Origin: a virus | IMG/VR virus record: IMGVR_UViG_3300017991_000280 | Span: 1 to 32,795 of that record | Strand: one strand, 5' to 3' | DNA: 32,795 bases | Part shown: positions 7,568 to 13,855 of the stretch, one piece after another | Layout: each line of letters begins with the position of its first letter | How positions within the stretch are numbered: the stretch's first letter is position 1 | The notes under the pieces: generated by a model | The model's database searches: none | What the model saw: only the letters and a program-made list of their open reading frames with translations | Told to the model about the DNA's origin: nothing | Program-made: the position numbers and the translations under genes

Positions 7568-8307
7568 AGCCCTTCCACGAGCGGGACGGCGTCACCCTGT
7601 ACCACGGGGACGCCCTGGCGGTCATGGCCGAGCTCGAGGAGGACTCGATCGGCGTCGTGGCCACGGACCCGCCATACTCGAGCGGCGCGCGCAACGCGGC
7701 CACGGTCCGGAGCCGGCCGGCGCTCCGCCGATCCGACGGCCCGCACGCCCGCTGGTTCGGCTCGGACAACATGACGTCGCACGGCTTCGCCTTCCTGGTC
7801 CGCCTCCTGGCCGTCGAGGCGCGCCGGCTCACCGTCCAGGACGGCCACCTGTTCTCGTTCATCGACTGGCGCCAGTGGCCGGTCCTCGCCGGCGCGATCG
7901 AGGCCGCCGGCTGGTCCCTGTCCGCCTGTCTCGTTTGGGACAAGAAGCACTTCGGCATGGGGAACCGCTTCCGCCAACAGGCGGAGTTCGTCCTTCACGC
8001 CTCGAACGGCGTCGGCGACAACTTCCTCCGCCACGACCTCGGGACCGTCTTCCGGTTCCCGCGGCCGCGCGAGGACCTCGTTCCGACCCAGAAGCCCGAG
8101 GAGCTCGCCGAGCTCCTCCTGTCCGCGGTCCCCGGCGACGTCGTCCTCGACCCCTTCATGGGCTCGGGAACCTGGCTCGCCGCGGCCCGCACGAACGACC
8201 GCCGCGCGATCGGCGTCGAGGCCGACGAGCGGACATGCGAGATTGCGGCGCGACGGCTGGACCAGGGCGTCCTCCCGTTCGGGCCGCGGGAGGAGTGGCC
8301 ACCGTGA
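7564..8307 (+). CDS. DNA adenine/cytosine-N4 methyltransferase, beta-type motif order
   Basis: 247 residues from GTG 7564 (GTGA overlap). The catalytic motif IV DPPY is at residues 35-38 and the SAM-binding motif I DPFMGSGT at 196-203, so the order is catalytic first and SAM-binding last, as in beta-class N6-adenine or N4-cytosine methyltransferases. The segment between (about 60-180) would hold the target-recognition region. No restriction endonuclease lies nearby, so it is an orphan enzyme. Phage orphan methyltransferases commonly protect the genome from host restriction or mark it for packaging or regulation. Target sequence unknown. Confidence 0.87.
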   Translation: MKPFHERDGVTLYHGDALAVMAELEEDSIGVVATDPPYSSGARNAATVRSRPALRRSDGPHARWFGSDNMTSHGFAFLVRLLAVEARRLTVQDGHLFSFIDWRQWPVLAGAIEAAGWSLSACLVWDKKHFGMGNRFRQQAEFVLHASNGVGDNFLRHDLGTVFRFPRPREDLVPTQKPEELAELLLSAVPGDVVLDPFMGSGTWLAAARTNDRRAIGVEADERTCEIAARRLDQGVLPFGPREEWPP

Positions 8308-9131
8308 GTACCGAAGGACGGATCCGAGAGCTGGCGGAGGAGATCCTGGGACTGGTCTCAAGGCGCTTCAGTGTCCGCGCCTCTCTCGTGACGGGCAAGA
8401 GCAGGACCCAGCCGGCCGTCGACGCGCGGTTCGTGTACGCCTGGGTCCTCCGCGAGCTGGGCCTGACCCTCGAGCGGATCGGCGAGATCATGAACCGCCA
8501 CCATTCCTCGGTCCTGGCCGCGGTCCGCAAGGTGAAGGACCGGTACCTGGCGGACCCGTCGGCGAAGACGGACCTCGACGCGATCATGAAGGACGCGCGG
8601 GCGATCGCGGCCGGCTTCGACGTCTCGACGGCGATCCGCCAGGACGCGACGCCGAAGAAGGAGGCCGCGCCGGCGCCCGCGTGCGAGCCGGCCCCGGAGC
8701 CGACGCCAGATCCGGCCCCGGAGAAGCCCAGGCCGCCCCAGGAGCGCCCGAAGGTCCGCCCCTCGATCCGGAAGCCGCGCGAGCGCGGGGACGGCTTCCT
8801 GACGGAGCTCCCGGGCGCGAGGCTCGTCCTCGTGACGACGCCCCAGGTCGTCGAGGTCCTGCAGGGCCTGGTCATGACCGGCCTGTTCGGGCGCGACCTC
8901 GACGAGGCGGCCGAGCGGGTCCTCTGCCGAGGGCTCGAGGAGGTCGCGCACTTCGCGATCAAGCCGAAGCCCGGCGCGTCGCCGCGGCCGTACCATTGCC
9001 GCCTGTGCGATCACCGTTGGCTCGCGGCCTTCTCCGAGCCGCCGGACGCCCTCGTCGAGTACTCGATCGAGTGTCCCGCGTGCGGCCAGTGCGCGGGCGA
9101 GCCCTTCGAGGGGGACGGCGACCCCGCTTGA
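8304..9131 (+). CDS. DnaA domain-IV-like protein with C-terminal zinc ribbon
   Basis: 275 residues from GTG 8304 (GTGA overlap). Residues 10-80 resemble the DnaA origin-binding domain IV: a helix with AVDARFVYAWVLRELGLTLERIGEIM and NRHHSSVLAAVRKV in place of the DnaA signature GRDHSTVLHAxRKI. A Pro/Glu/Lys-rich linker follows (about 115-165). A middle helical region contains VVEVLQGLVMTGLFGRDLDEAAERVL, and a zinc ribbon is formed by Cys232/Cys235 and Cys257/Cys260 with Cys263. The DnaA AAA+ ATPase domain is missing. It may bind phage or host DnaA boxes, acting as an initiator accessory, repressor or transcription regulator. It is the last gene of the early block, just before packaging. Confidence 0.8.
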   Translation: MSTEGRIRELAEEILGLVSRRFSVRASLVTGKSRTQPAVDARFVYAWVLRELGLTLERIGEIMNRHHSSVLAAVRKVKDRYLADPSAKTDLDAIMKDARAIAAGFDVSTAIRQDATPKKEAAPAPACEPAPEPTPDPAPEKPRPPQERPKVRPSIRKPRERGDGFLTELPGARLVLVTTPQVVEVLQGLVMTGLFGRDLDEAAERVLCRGLEEVAHFAIKPKPGASPRPYHCRLCDHRWLAAFSEPPDALVEYSIECPACGQCAGEPFEGDGDPA

Positions 9132-9157
9132 ACGCCGGCGGTTGCCGATGGTAGGGT
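9128..9157 (+). promoter_or_regulatory. Candidate promoter before the packaging module
   Basis: TTGAAC (9128-9133), an 18-base spacer and TAGGGT (9152-9157) preceded by TG at 9149-9150 give an extended -10 form TGnTAGGGT. The same TGnTAGGGT occurs at 21820-21828. It begins in the last codons of the DnaA-like gene. Transcription would start very close to the ATG at 9164, which would leave little or no leader, so the call is tentative. Confidence 0.3.
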
Positions 9158-9163
9158 GAGGAC

Positions 9164-9802
9164 ATGGCGGGATCGAACGGATCGAGCAACGGGAACGGGA
9201 ACGGGAACGGCAACGGTCACGCCGCGACCGCCGTCGCCGGCGGCCAGACCACGTACCCGAAGGGCTTCGACGCGGACGGGAAGATCCCGGCGATCGAGGA
9301 GGCCCTGGCCGCGGCCTTCTTCGAGGTCCTCGCCGACACGGGGAACATCCGGCTCGCCTGCAGGACCGTGGGAATCCACCATTCGACGTACTACCGGTGG
9401 AAGAAGGAGGGCGAGCGCCAGGGCTTCGGGAAGTACTTCAAGTTCGCCCAGGCGGCCGACCGCGGGATGGCGGAGTGGGAACGCCGGCGCGTGGCCGAGG
9501 TCCGGAGGGCCGCCCTCCCCTTCACCGAAACCGACGAGTGGGAAGACACCTGGACCGGGAAGGACGGCGTCACGAAGACGCGGAAGGTCCGGAAGAAGAA
9601 GCGCCGGCGCGGCGCCTGGGGGGCGGCCGCCTGGCTCCTCGAGCGGAGGTTCCCCGAGACGTACGGCCGGCGGGACCACGTCGAGCTCGAGGGGAAGCTG
9701 ACCCTCGTCGACGTCCTGACCGATCTTCGCGACGACCTCGAGCGCCGCGGCCGCGGCCTCGCGCCCCTCGGCGATCGCGGCCGGCCCGCGGCCCAGGAAT
9801 AA
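9164..9802 (+). CDS. terS: Terminase small subunit
   Basis: 212 residues from ATG 9164 with a GGTGAGG SD. After a Ser/Asn/Gly low-complexity N-terminus, residues 45-85 form a helix-turn-helix of the kind used to recognise the packaging site (ADTGNIRLACRTVGIHHSTYYRWKKEG). Residues about 100-170 include the typical phage small-terminase pattern WGAAAWLLERRFPETYGRR. A C-terminal helix would mediate oligomerisation or contact with the large subunit. The large terminase follows within 500 bases, which supports the call. Small terminases recognise concatemeric DNA and load it on the motor. Confidence 0.82.
   Translation: MAGSNGSSNGNGNGNGNGHAATAVAGGQTTYPKGFDADGKIPAIEEALAAAFFEVLADTGNIRLACRTVGIHHSTYYRWKKEGERQGFGKYFKFAQAADRGMAEWERRRVAEVRRAALPFTETDEWEDTWTGKDGVTKTRKVRKKKRRRGAWGAAAWLLERRFPETYGRRDHVELEGKLTLVDVLTDLRDDLERRGRGLAPLGDRGRPAAQE
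9187..9216 (+). repeat. Hexanucleotide tandem repeat SAACGG x5
   Basis: Five perfect-register tandem units: CAACGG, GAACGG, GAACGG, GAACGG, CAACGG. They lie in the terminase small subunit N-terminus and encode repeated Asn-Gly. A 6-base unit cannot shift the frame, so slippage would only change the length of a flexible linker. Confidence 0.85.
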
Positions 9803-9812
9803 AACGGCCGCA

Positions 9813-9832
9813 TAGGATCCGGAATAATCCGG
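9813..9832 (+). promoter_or_regulatory. A/T-richer intergenic spot with TAGGAT box and small inverted repeat
   Basis: The 60-base gap 9803-9862 is much richer in A/T than its surroundings. It holds TAGGAT (9813-9818), four of six matches to a -10 box, followed by a perfect inverted repeat CCGGA-ATAA-TCCGG (9819-9832). No convincing -35 box is visible. This could be a promoter with operator for the following small genes and large terminase. Evidence is weak. Confidence 0.3.
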
Positions 9833-9862
9833 CACCACGTCGGCCGGGCAAGGAGGCGAGCC

Positions 9863-10051
9863 GTGATCCGAGTCGTGAAGCTCACCCGGAAGGACACCGG
9901 CCAGTCGTACTCGGTACGCCTGGCGGCGCTCGAGGGCCTCGGCCTGGCGCTCGAGCAGCTCCCCGACGACGTCGAGGTCGACCTGGTCGTGTCGAGCATG
10001 ACCGAGGAGGCCTTCGGCGAGATCCCGCCGGCGCCGCGGCCCTGGGGCTGA
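9863..10051 (+). CDS. Hypothetical small protein between terminase genes
   Basis: 62 residues from GTG 9863 behind one of the strongest SDs in the window (AAGGAGGCGAG). Beta-alpha-beta looking: IRVVKLTRKDTGQSYSVRL, a helix with ALEGLGLALEQL, then VEVDLVVSSMTEEAF, and a Pro-rich tail. No family recognised. It lies between small and large terminase genes, so a role in packaging or late expression is possible but unproven. Confidence 0.6.
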   Translation: MIRVVKLTRKDTGQSYSVRLAALEGLGLALEQLPDDVEVDLVVSSMTEEAFGEIPPAPRPWG

Positions 10052-10055
10052 TCCC

Positions 10056-10298
10056 GTGGCCACCGAGACCCGCTGCAAGGACTGCCCGGCGTTCCAGAAG
10101 CTCCGCGGCCTCCCGAAGCGGAAGGGATACCGGTTCTGCGTCGCCCGCGGCCGCCAGGTCGTCCTCGCACCGGAGGCGACCAGCGGACACGGCCTCGAGG
10201 ACGAGGTCGGCGCGATCCGCCTCGACGGCGTCGTGTCCGTCTACCCGGTCCAGCACCGGAACGACGTGTGCTTCGCCGCGCCTGAGCTCGAGGAGTAG
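10056..10298 (+). CDS. Small Cys-containing protein
   Basis: 80 residues from GTG 10056, four bases after the previous stop. Cysteines are spaced as a CKDC pair near the N-terminus, one after GYRF (RFCVARG) and one near the C-terminus (DVCFAAP), a pattern compatible with a single zinc or iron-sulfur site. No family assigned. The end of the gene supplies the GAGGAG SD for the large terminase. Confidence 0.6.
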   Translation: MATETRCKDCPAFQKLRGLPKRKGYRFCVARGRQVVLAPEATSGHGLEDEVGAIRLDGVVSVYPVQHRNDVCFAAPELEE

Positions 10299-10299
10299 C

Positions 10300-12300
10300 A
10301 TGGACCCAGGCGCGGAGATGAAGGCGATCCTCCTCGAGTTCCGCGACGACCCGATCGGCTTCGCCGAGATCGTCCTGGGCGTCCAGATCGCCTTCGAGCC
10401 GAGCCGGCGGATCCTGGAGGCCGTCCGCGATCACCGACAGATCGCCGTCGCGGCCTGTCACGCCTCGACGAAGACCTTCACGGCCGCGGTCGCGGCCCTC
10501 TGGTTCTTCTACACTCAGATCCCCTCGAAGGTCGTCACGACGGCCCCGAACAAGCGCCAAGTCGAGGAGCTCCTCTGGTCCGAGATCCGAAAGCTGCACT
10601 CGAACGCGCGAATCCCCCTCCCCGGCGACCCCCTGACGAACTTCTTGCAAATGCCGTCGCCGGAGGACCGGCCGAACCGGAACGCGGACTGGTTCATGAC
10701 CGGCTTCGCGACGAAGGCCGACCAGGCGGTCGAGCACGCGACGCGGTTCCAGGGGTATCACCAGGTCAACGTCCTTGTGATCTTCGACGAGGCCGCGGGC
10801 ATCCTCCGGCCGATCTGGGACGCGGCGGACGGCGTCATGACCGGCGCGAACCCGCACTGGCTCGCGATCGGCAACCCGACCGACGGCGCCGGCCCGTTCG
10901 CTCGAGCGTACGAGTCCCGGGACTGGCATTCGATCCGGATCGACGCGTACGAGTCGCCGAACGTGAAGGAGCGGCGCCTGGTCCTCCCGTACCTCGTCGA
11001 TCACGAGTGGGTCGACCGCCAGCGCCGGAAGTACGGCGAGGACTCGCCCGTGTTCAAGGCCCGCGTCCGCGGCCTCTTCCCGAAACAGGCGACCGACACT
11101 CTCATCGGCCCCGGGGACTTCGAGGACGCCCTTCGGCGCCAGGCCCCGAGCCTCGATCGCGTCGTCCGCTCGATCGGGTGCGACGTCGCCCGGTTCGGGA
11201 ACGCGAGGACCTCGATCCTCGTCGTCGAGGGCGCCGAGATCCTCGACCGGATCACCTGGGGCGGCCAAGACCTCATGAGGACCGCCGGCGAGGTCGTCCG
11301 GATGGCCCTGAAGTGGGACCTCACGCCGGCGGACGCCGACCGGATCGCGATCGACGATACCGGCCTGGGCGGAGGCGTGACGGACCGCCTCCGCGAGCTC
11401 GGCTGGGACGTGAACGGCGAGCAGTTCGGCGCGGCCCCGAAGTTCGACCAGGGGACCTTCGCCGATCGCCGGACTGAGCTATGGTGGACGCTCCGCGACT
11501 GGATCCGCGGCGAGGCCGCCTGGTCCCGCCTGGGCGAGGTCGACTCGGGCGTCGTCGAGGACCTCCGCGCGGATCTCACGGCGCCGAAGTACCAGGTCCT
11601 CTCGAGCGGGAAGATCCGCCTCGAGTCGAAGGAGCTCCTTCAGAAGCGCCTCGGACACTCCCCCGACGACGGGGACGCCCTGGCCCTCGCCGTCGCCTGG
11701 CGCCGGCCGGCCTCCGGTGGCCAGCGGTCCGAGTGGGCGGCGAAGCTGTTCGACGAGGTCGAGCTCGAGGCCTGGCGCCCGAACGAGGAGTACTCCGTTC
11801 GCGTCGTGGCCGCGCGCCTGTACGACCACGGCCCCGACGTCGTCGTGGCGCTCGGCCGCACGCGCGAGGGCCAGCTCCACGTCGAGGCCGACCTGGTCCG
11901 CGGCTCCGTCCAGGACACGATCGAGGCCGTCGCCGATCACGCGTACCGCCTGAACCCGCACGCGGTCGCCTTCACGGACGAGCAGCTCGCCGGCCTCGTG
12001 AAGGGGCGGACCGAGGCGGCCATGAGGAGCCGCGGCTTCGCCGTCCCCGTCGGCGGAATCCGCCTGGCGGCCGACGAGGACCTTCGGATCCGGCGCCTCG
12101 AGCCGTACCTGACGAAGGGCCAGTTCCGGTTCCTCGTGAGGTCGCCGGCGACGGCTTCACTCGTCCGCGCCCTCCGCGAGTTCCCAGCCGGATCCGATCG
12201 TTCCTTGCCCTCCGCGCTTGAAATGGCGATACGAGTCGCGGTACGACTGTACAACTCGAGGAGTCGGGGCCGCGGCTACGAACGCGTCCCCCTGGACTGA
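10300..12300 (+). CDS. terL: Terminase large subunit with extra C-terminal domain
   Basis: 666 residues from ATG 10300, chosen because GAGGAG lies just upstream; the open frame before it only shadows other genes. The N-terminal ATPase has a deviant Walker A, ACHASTKTF (52-60), and Walker B VLVIFDEAAG (Asp163, Glu164). The RNase H-like nuclease shows Asp295 (IGCDVARFG), Asp352/Asp353 (IAIDDTGLGG) and Asp459 (DDGDALALA). About 180 residues then follow that most large terminases do not have. They repeat the layout of an RNase H-like terminase nuclease (508 YDHGPDVVVALG, 558 FTDEQ, about 570-640 a basic stretch and final helix LPSALEMAI) but lack the final acidic cluster. The enzyme would pump and cut phage DNA at the portal. 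Confidence 0.9.
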   Translation: MDPGAEMKAILLEFRDDPIGFAEIVLGVQIAFEPSRRILEAVRDHRQIAVAACHASTKTFTAAVAALWFFYTQIPSKVVTTAPNKRQVEELLWSEIRKLHSNARIPLPGDPLTNFLQMPSPEDRPNRNADWFMTGFATKADQAVEHATRFQGYHQVNVLVIFDEAAGILRPIWDAADGVMTGANPHWLAIGNPTDGAGPFARAYESRDWHSIRIDAYESPNVKERRLVLPYLVDHEWVDRQRRKYGEDSPVFKARVRGLFPKQATDTLIGPGDFEDALRRQAPSLDRVVRSIGCDVARFGNARTSILVVEGAEILDRITWGGQDLMRTAGEVVRMALKWDLTPADADRIAIDDTGLGGGVTDRLRELGWDVNGEQFGAAPKFDQGTFADRRTELWWTLRDWIRGEAAWSRLGEVDSGVVEDLRADLTAPKYQVLSSGKIRLESKELLQKRLGHSPDDGDALALAVAWRRPASGGQRSEWAAKLFDEVELEAWRPNEEYSVRVVAARLYDHGPDVVVALGRTREGQLHVEADLVRGSVQDTIEAVADHAYRLNPHAVAFTDEQLAGLVKGRTEAAMRSRGFAVPVGGIRLAADEDLRIRRLEPYLTKGQFRFLVRSPATASLVRALREFPAGSDRSLPSALEMAIRVAVRLYNSRSRGRGYERVPLD

Positions 12301-12310
12301 GGAGGCGAGA

Positions 12311-12697
12311 TTGGACCTGGGATTGACTGCACTCGGAGCTCTCATCGCCGGATCAGTCGTCGCCGTAGCACTCGCCGGATTCAAGGCCCTCGAGCGCGCC
12401 CTCGTGCGCAAGAAGGGCGAGCCGGACTCCTGGACCGCGAAGGACCGGGAGAAGCTGAACAACGTCGCGACGATCGTCTCTCGATGCGACTCTGAGGGCG
12501 TCCCCATGGCGTACGTCCCCCGTCGCCTCCTCCGCCTGGCCGAGACGCAAACGGAGCTCATGAGGTCGATCGTGGCCCTCGTCGAGAAGCAAACGAGCCT
12601 CTCTCAGGCCCTGCACGACCACCTGACCGCGCACGAGTCGCGGGAGGAGGCCGAGCTGGTCCGGATCCGGGAGGCGATCGAGAAGAAGTCGGCATGA
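12311..12697 (+). CDS. Single-span membrane protein with coiled coil (lysis or membrane accessory)
   Basis: 128 residues from TTG 12311, placed 2 bases after an AGGAGGCGA SD that begins at the terminase stop; the open frame further upstream overlaps the terminase. An N-terminal membrane helix (about 3-24, LGALIAGSVVAVALAGF) is followed by a basic Arg/Lys patch, the segment SEGVPMAYVPRRLLRL often seen in small phage membrane proteins near lysis genes, and a charged coiled coil to the end. Probably inner-membrane anchored with the coiled coil in the cytoplasm. Holin accessory is my best guess; a TTG start suggests low expression. Confidence 0.65.
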   Translation: MDLGLTALGALIAGSVVAVALAGFKALERALVRKKGEPDSWTAKDREKLNNVATIVSRCDSEGVPMAYVPRRLLRLAETQTELMRSIVALVEKQTSLSQALHDHLTAHESREEAELVRIREAIEKKSA

Positions 12698-12699
12698 CG

Positions 12700-12788
12700 G
12701 GTACCGGGTCGGGGCGCGCGGCGTCTGGACCCAGGAGGCCCACCGGTACCGGCGGCCGCGAACGGCGCGGCCGGTCCCTCGGTTCGCG
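12700..12788 (+). other. Intergenic region with two inverted repeats
   Basis: The 145-base gap 12698-12842 carries two perfect inverted repeats: GGTACCGG (12700-12707) with CCGGTACC (12743-12750), and CGCGAAC (12757-12763) with GTTCGCG (12782-12788). A pyrimidine tract (TTCTTCTTTC, from about 12813) and a strong SD (AAGGAGG) follow. This could be a terminator or attenuator in front of the holin-like gene; the loops are long, so the call is uncertain. Confidence 0.4.
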
Positions 12789-12842
12789 TGGCGCGCCTCG
12801 ACCTGGTTCCCGTTCTTCTTTCACCCGCAAGGAGGTGTAGAC

Positions 12843-13622
12843 GTGACGACGACGACCGAATCGTTCGAGTCGAAGCCGTGGTACAAGTCCCGCGCGATGA
12901 TTGCCGGGTACGGCGCGATCGCCCTCTGGATCGTGGCCCTCGTGTACCAGCTCCTCGCCGCTGGCCGCGACCTGTTCGGCGCGGCCGAGGACGCCTCGAA
13001 GTTCCTGGGCATGGTCTCGCCCGTCCTGGGCGGCCTGGCGATCCTGGGGATCCGTGGCGCCGTGAAGCCGATCGGCTCCGCCGTGGTTCTCTTCGTGTGC
13101 CTGGTCTTCGTGTCCGGGTGCGCGACCGAGGGCTCCGGCTCGAGGGCCGATCCTCAGACCGGCACGACGACCGTTGGCGCTCAGACGTTCAGCGGCCGAA
13201 CCCAGGCCGGCGCCACGTACATCATCAAGTCGGCCGGCACCACGTACAACATCGAGACCGACGGCGCGCCCAGCTCGAAGGCCGCGGTCGATGCGATCGC
13301 GAAGGCGATCCTCGCGTACGACAAGTCGATCGAGATCGTGAACGGCCTCCTCGCCGATGCGACCATGGACGCGGAGGTCAAGAAGGACGCCCTCGCGACC
13401 CTGAAGTGGATCATCGAGGAGAAGCGCCTGTACATGGCCGAGGCGAAGGGCGCCTTCGGCGTGTCGATCACGATCACGCCCACCGGCGAGGGACACGGGT
13501 CCTCGACTGTCGACACGGCCGGCGCGACCGGTGAGACCGGCGTCCCCCCGACGACGGAGCCGGACGCGGAGGAGATCGAGGATCTGAAGGAGGTCCTCGA
13601 CGACGAGAAGGACGACGGGTAG
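12843..13622 (+). CDS. Holin-like membrane protein joined to a lipoprotein-like domain
   Basis: 259 residues from GTG 12843 with SD AAGGAGG. Residues 12-40 (KPWYKSRAMIAGYGAI and on) and 55-72 (MVSPVLGGLAILGI) are membrane helices arranged like a phage holin, and KPWYKS is a common holin start. At residues 78-93 there is a third hydrophobic run ending VSGCAT, a lipobox with Cys93. The remaining 165 residues are soluble: a Thr/Gly-rich beta region, helices about 140-200, and an acidic tail. Either one multi-span protein is made, or a shorter lipoprotein also starts inside at GTG 13062 (listed separately). Lysis or cell-envelope function inferred from topology and neighbours. Confidence 0.72.
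   Translation: MTTTTESFESKPWYKSRAMIAGYGAIALWIVALVYQLLAAGRDLFGAAEDASKFLGMVSPVLGGLAILGIRGAVKPIGSAVVLFVCLVFVSGCATEGSGSRADPQTGTTTVGAQTFSGRTQAGATYIIKSAGTTYNIETDGAPSSKAAVDAIAKAILAYDKSIEIVNGLLADATMDAEVKKDALATLKWIIEEKRLYMAEAKGAFGVSITITPTGEGHGSSTVDTAGATGETGVPPTTEPDAEEIEDLKEVLDDEKDDG
13062..13622 (+). CDS. Possible nested lipoprotein from an internal GTG start
   Basis: An in-frame GTG at 13062 would give 186 residues with a near-ideal lipoprotein signal: Lys at position 2, a hydrophobic core (SAVVLFVCLVFV) and lipobox VSGC with the lipidated Cys at residue 20. The purine run GGGGAT 11 bases upstream is a weak SD. If used, one locus would give both a holin-like long form and an outer- or inner-membrane lipoprotein, which might act like an outer-membrane spanin subunit. 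If it is not used, the lipobox is only the third hydrophobic segment of the long form. Confidence 0.35.
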   Translation: MKPIGSAVVLFVCLVFVSGCATEGSGSRADPQTGTTTVGAQTFSGRTQAGATYIIKSAGTTYNIETDGAPSSKAAVDAIAKAILAYDKSIEIVNGLLADATMDAEVKKDALATLKWIIEEKRLYMAEAKGAFGVSITITPTGEGHGSSTVDTAGATGETGVPPTTEPDAEEIEDLKEVLDDEKDDG

Positions 13623-13625
13623 CAC

Positions 13626-13850
13626 GTGGCGACGCCGGCATACCGGCGGCCGTCGAAACGCTCCTGGGCGGGGGGCCTGTACGACAGGCTCCTCGCCCTC
13701 GGGCTTGATCCCTACACGGCCAAGATGGTTGCGAGGCACGTCCGCCGTGACTTCGTCCCCTGGGCGAAGGCCTTCGCCGAGCGGGCGCACGACCCCCAGG
13801 ACGTCGCCCTGTTCTCGACTCTGATCCTGGGCCTCGACGAGAAGGATTGA
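13626..13850 (+). CDS. Hypothetical small basic protein
   Basis: 74 residues from GTG 13626, three bases after the previous stop. Basic and helical (SWAGGLYDRLLALGLDPYTA, then KMVARHVRRDFVPWAKAFAER). No transmembrane segment. No family recognised. It ends with GAGAAGGA, which serves as SD for the glycosyltransferase start at 13856. Confidence 0.6.
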   Translation: MATPAYRRPSKRSWAGGLYDRLLALGLDPYTAKMVARHVRRDFVPWAKAFAERAHDPQDVALFSTLILGLDEKD

Positions 13851-13855
13851 CGACC

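Noticed and set aside
9187-9216. Tandem hexamers considered as a CRISPR or attachment site
   Set aside because: Units are 6 bases without spacers and simply encode Asn-Gly repeats; no array or integrase nearby.
9397-10299. Upstream extension of the large terminase frame
   Set aside because: The frame is open only because it shadows the small terminase and two small genes; ATG 10300 with GAGGAG is the natural start.
12218-12255. TTGAAA (12218-12223) as a -35 box for the lysis-type genes
   Set aside because: No good -10 box at 16-18 bases; TACAAC is too far downstream. It lies within terminase coding sequence.
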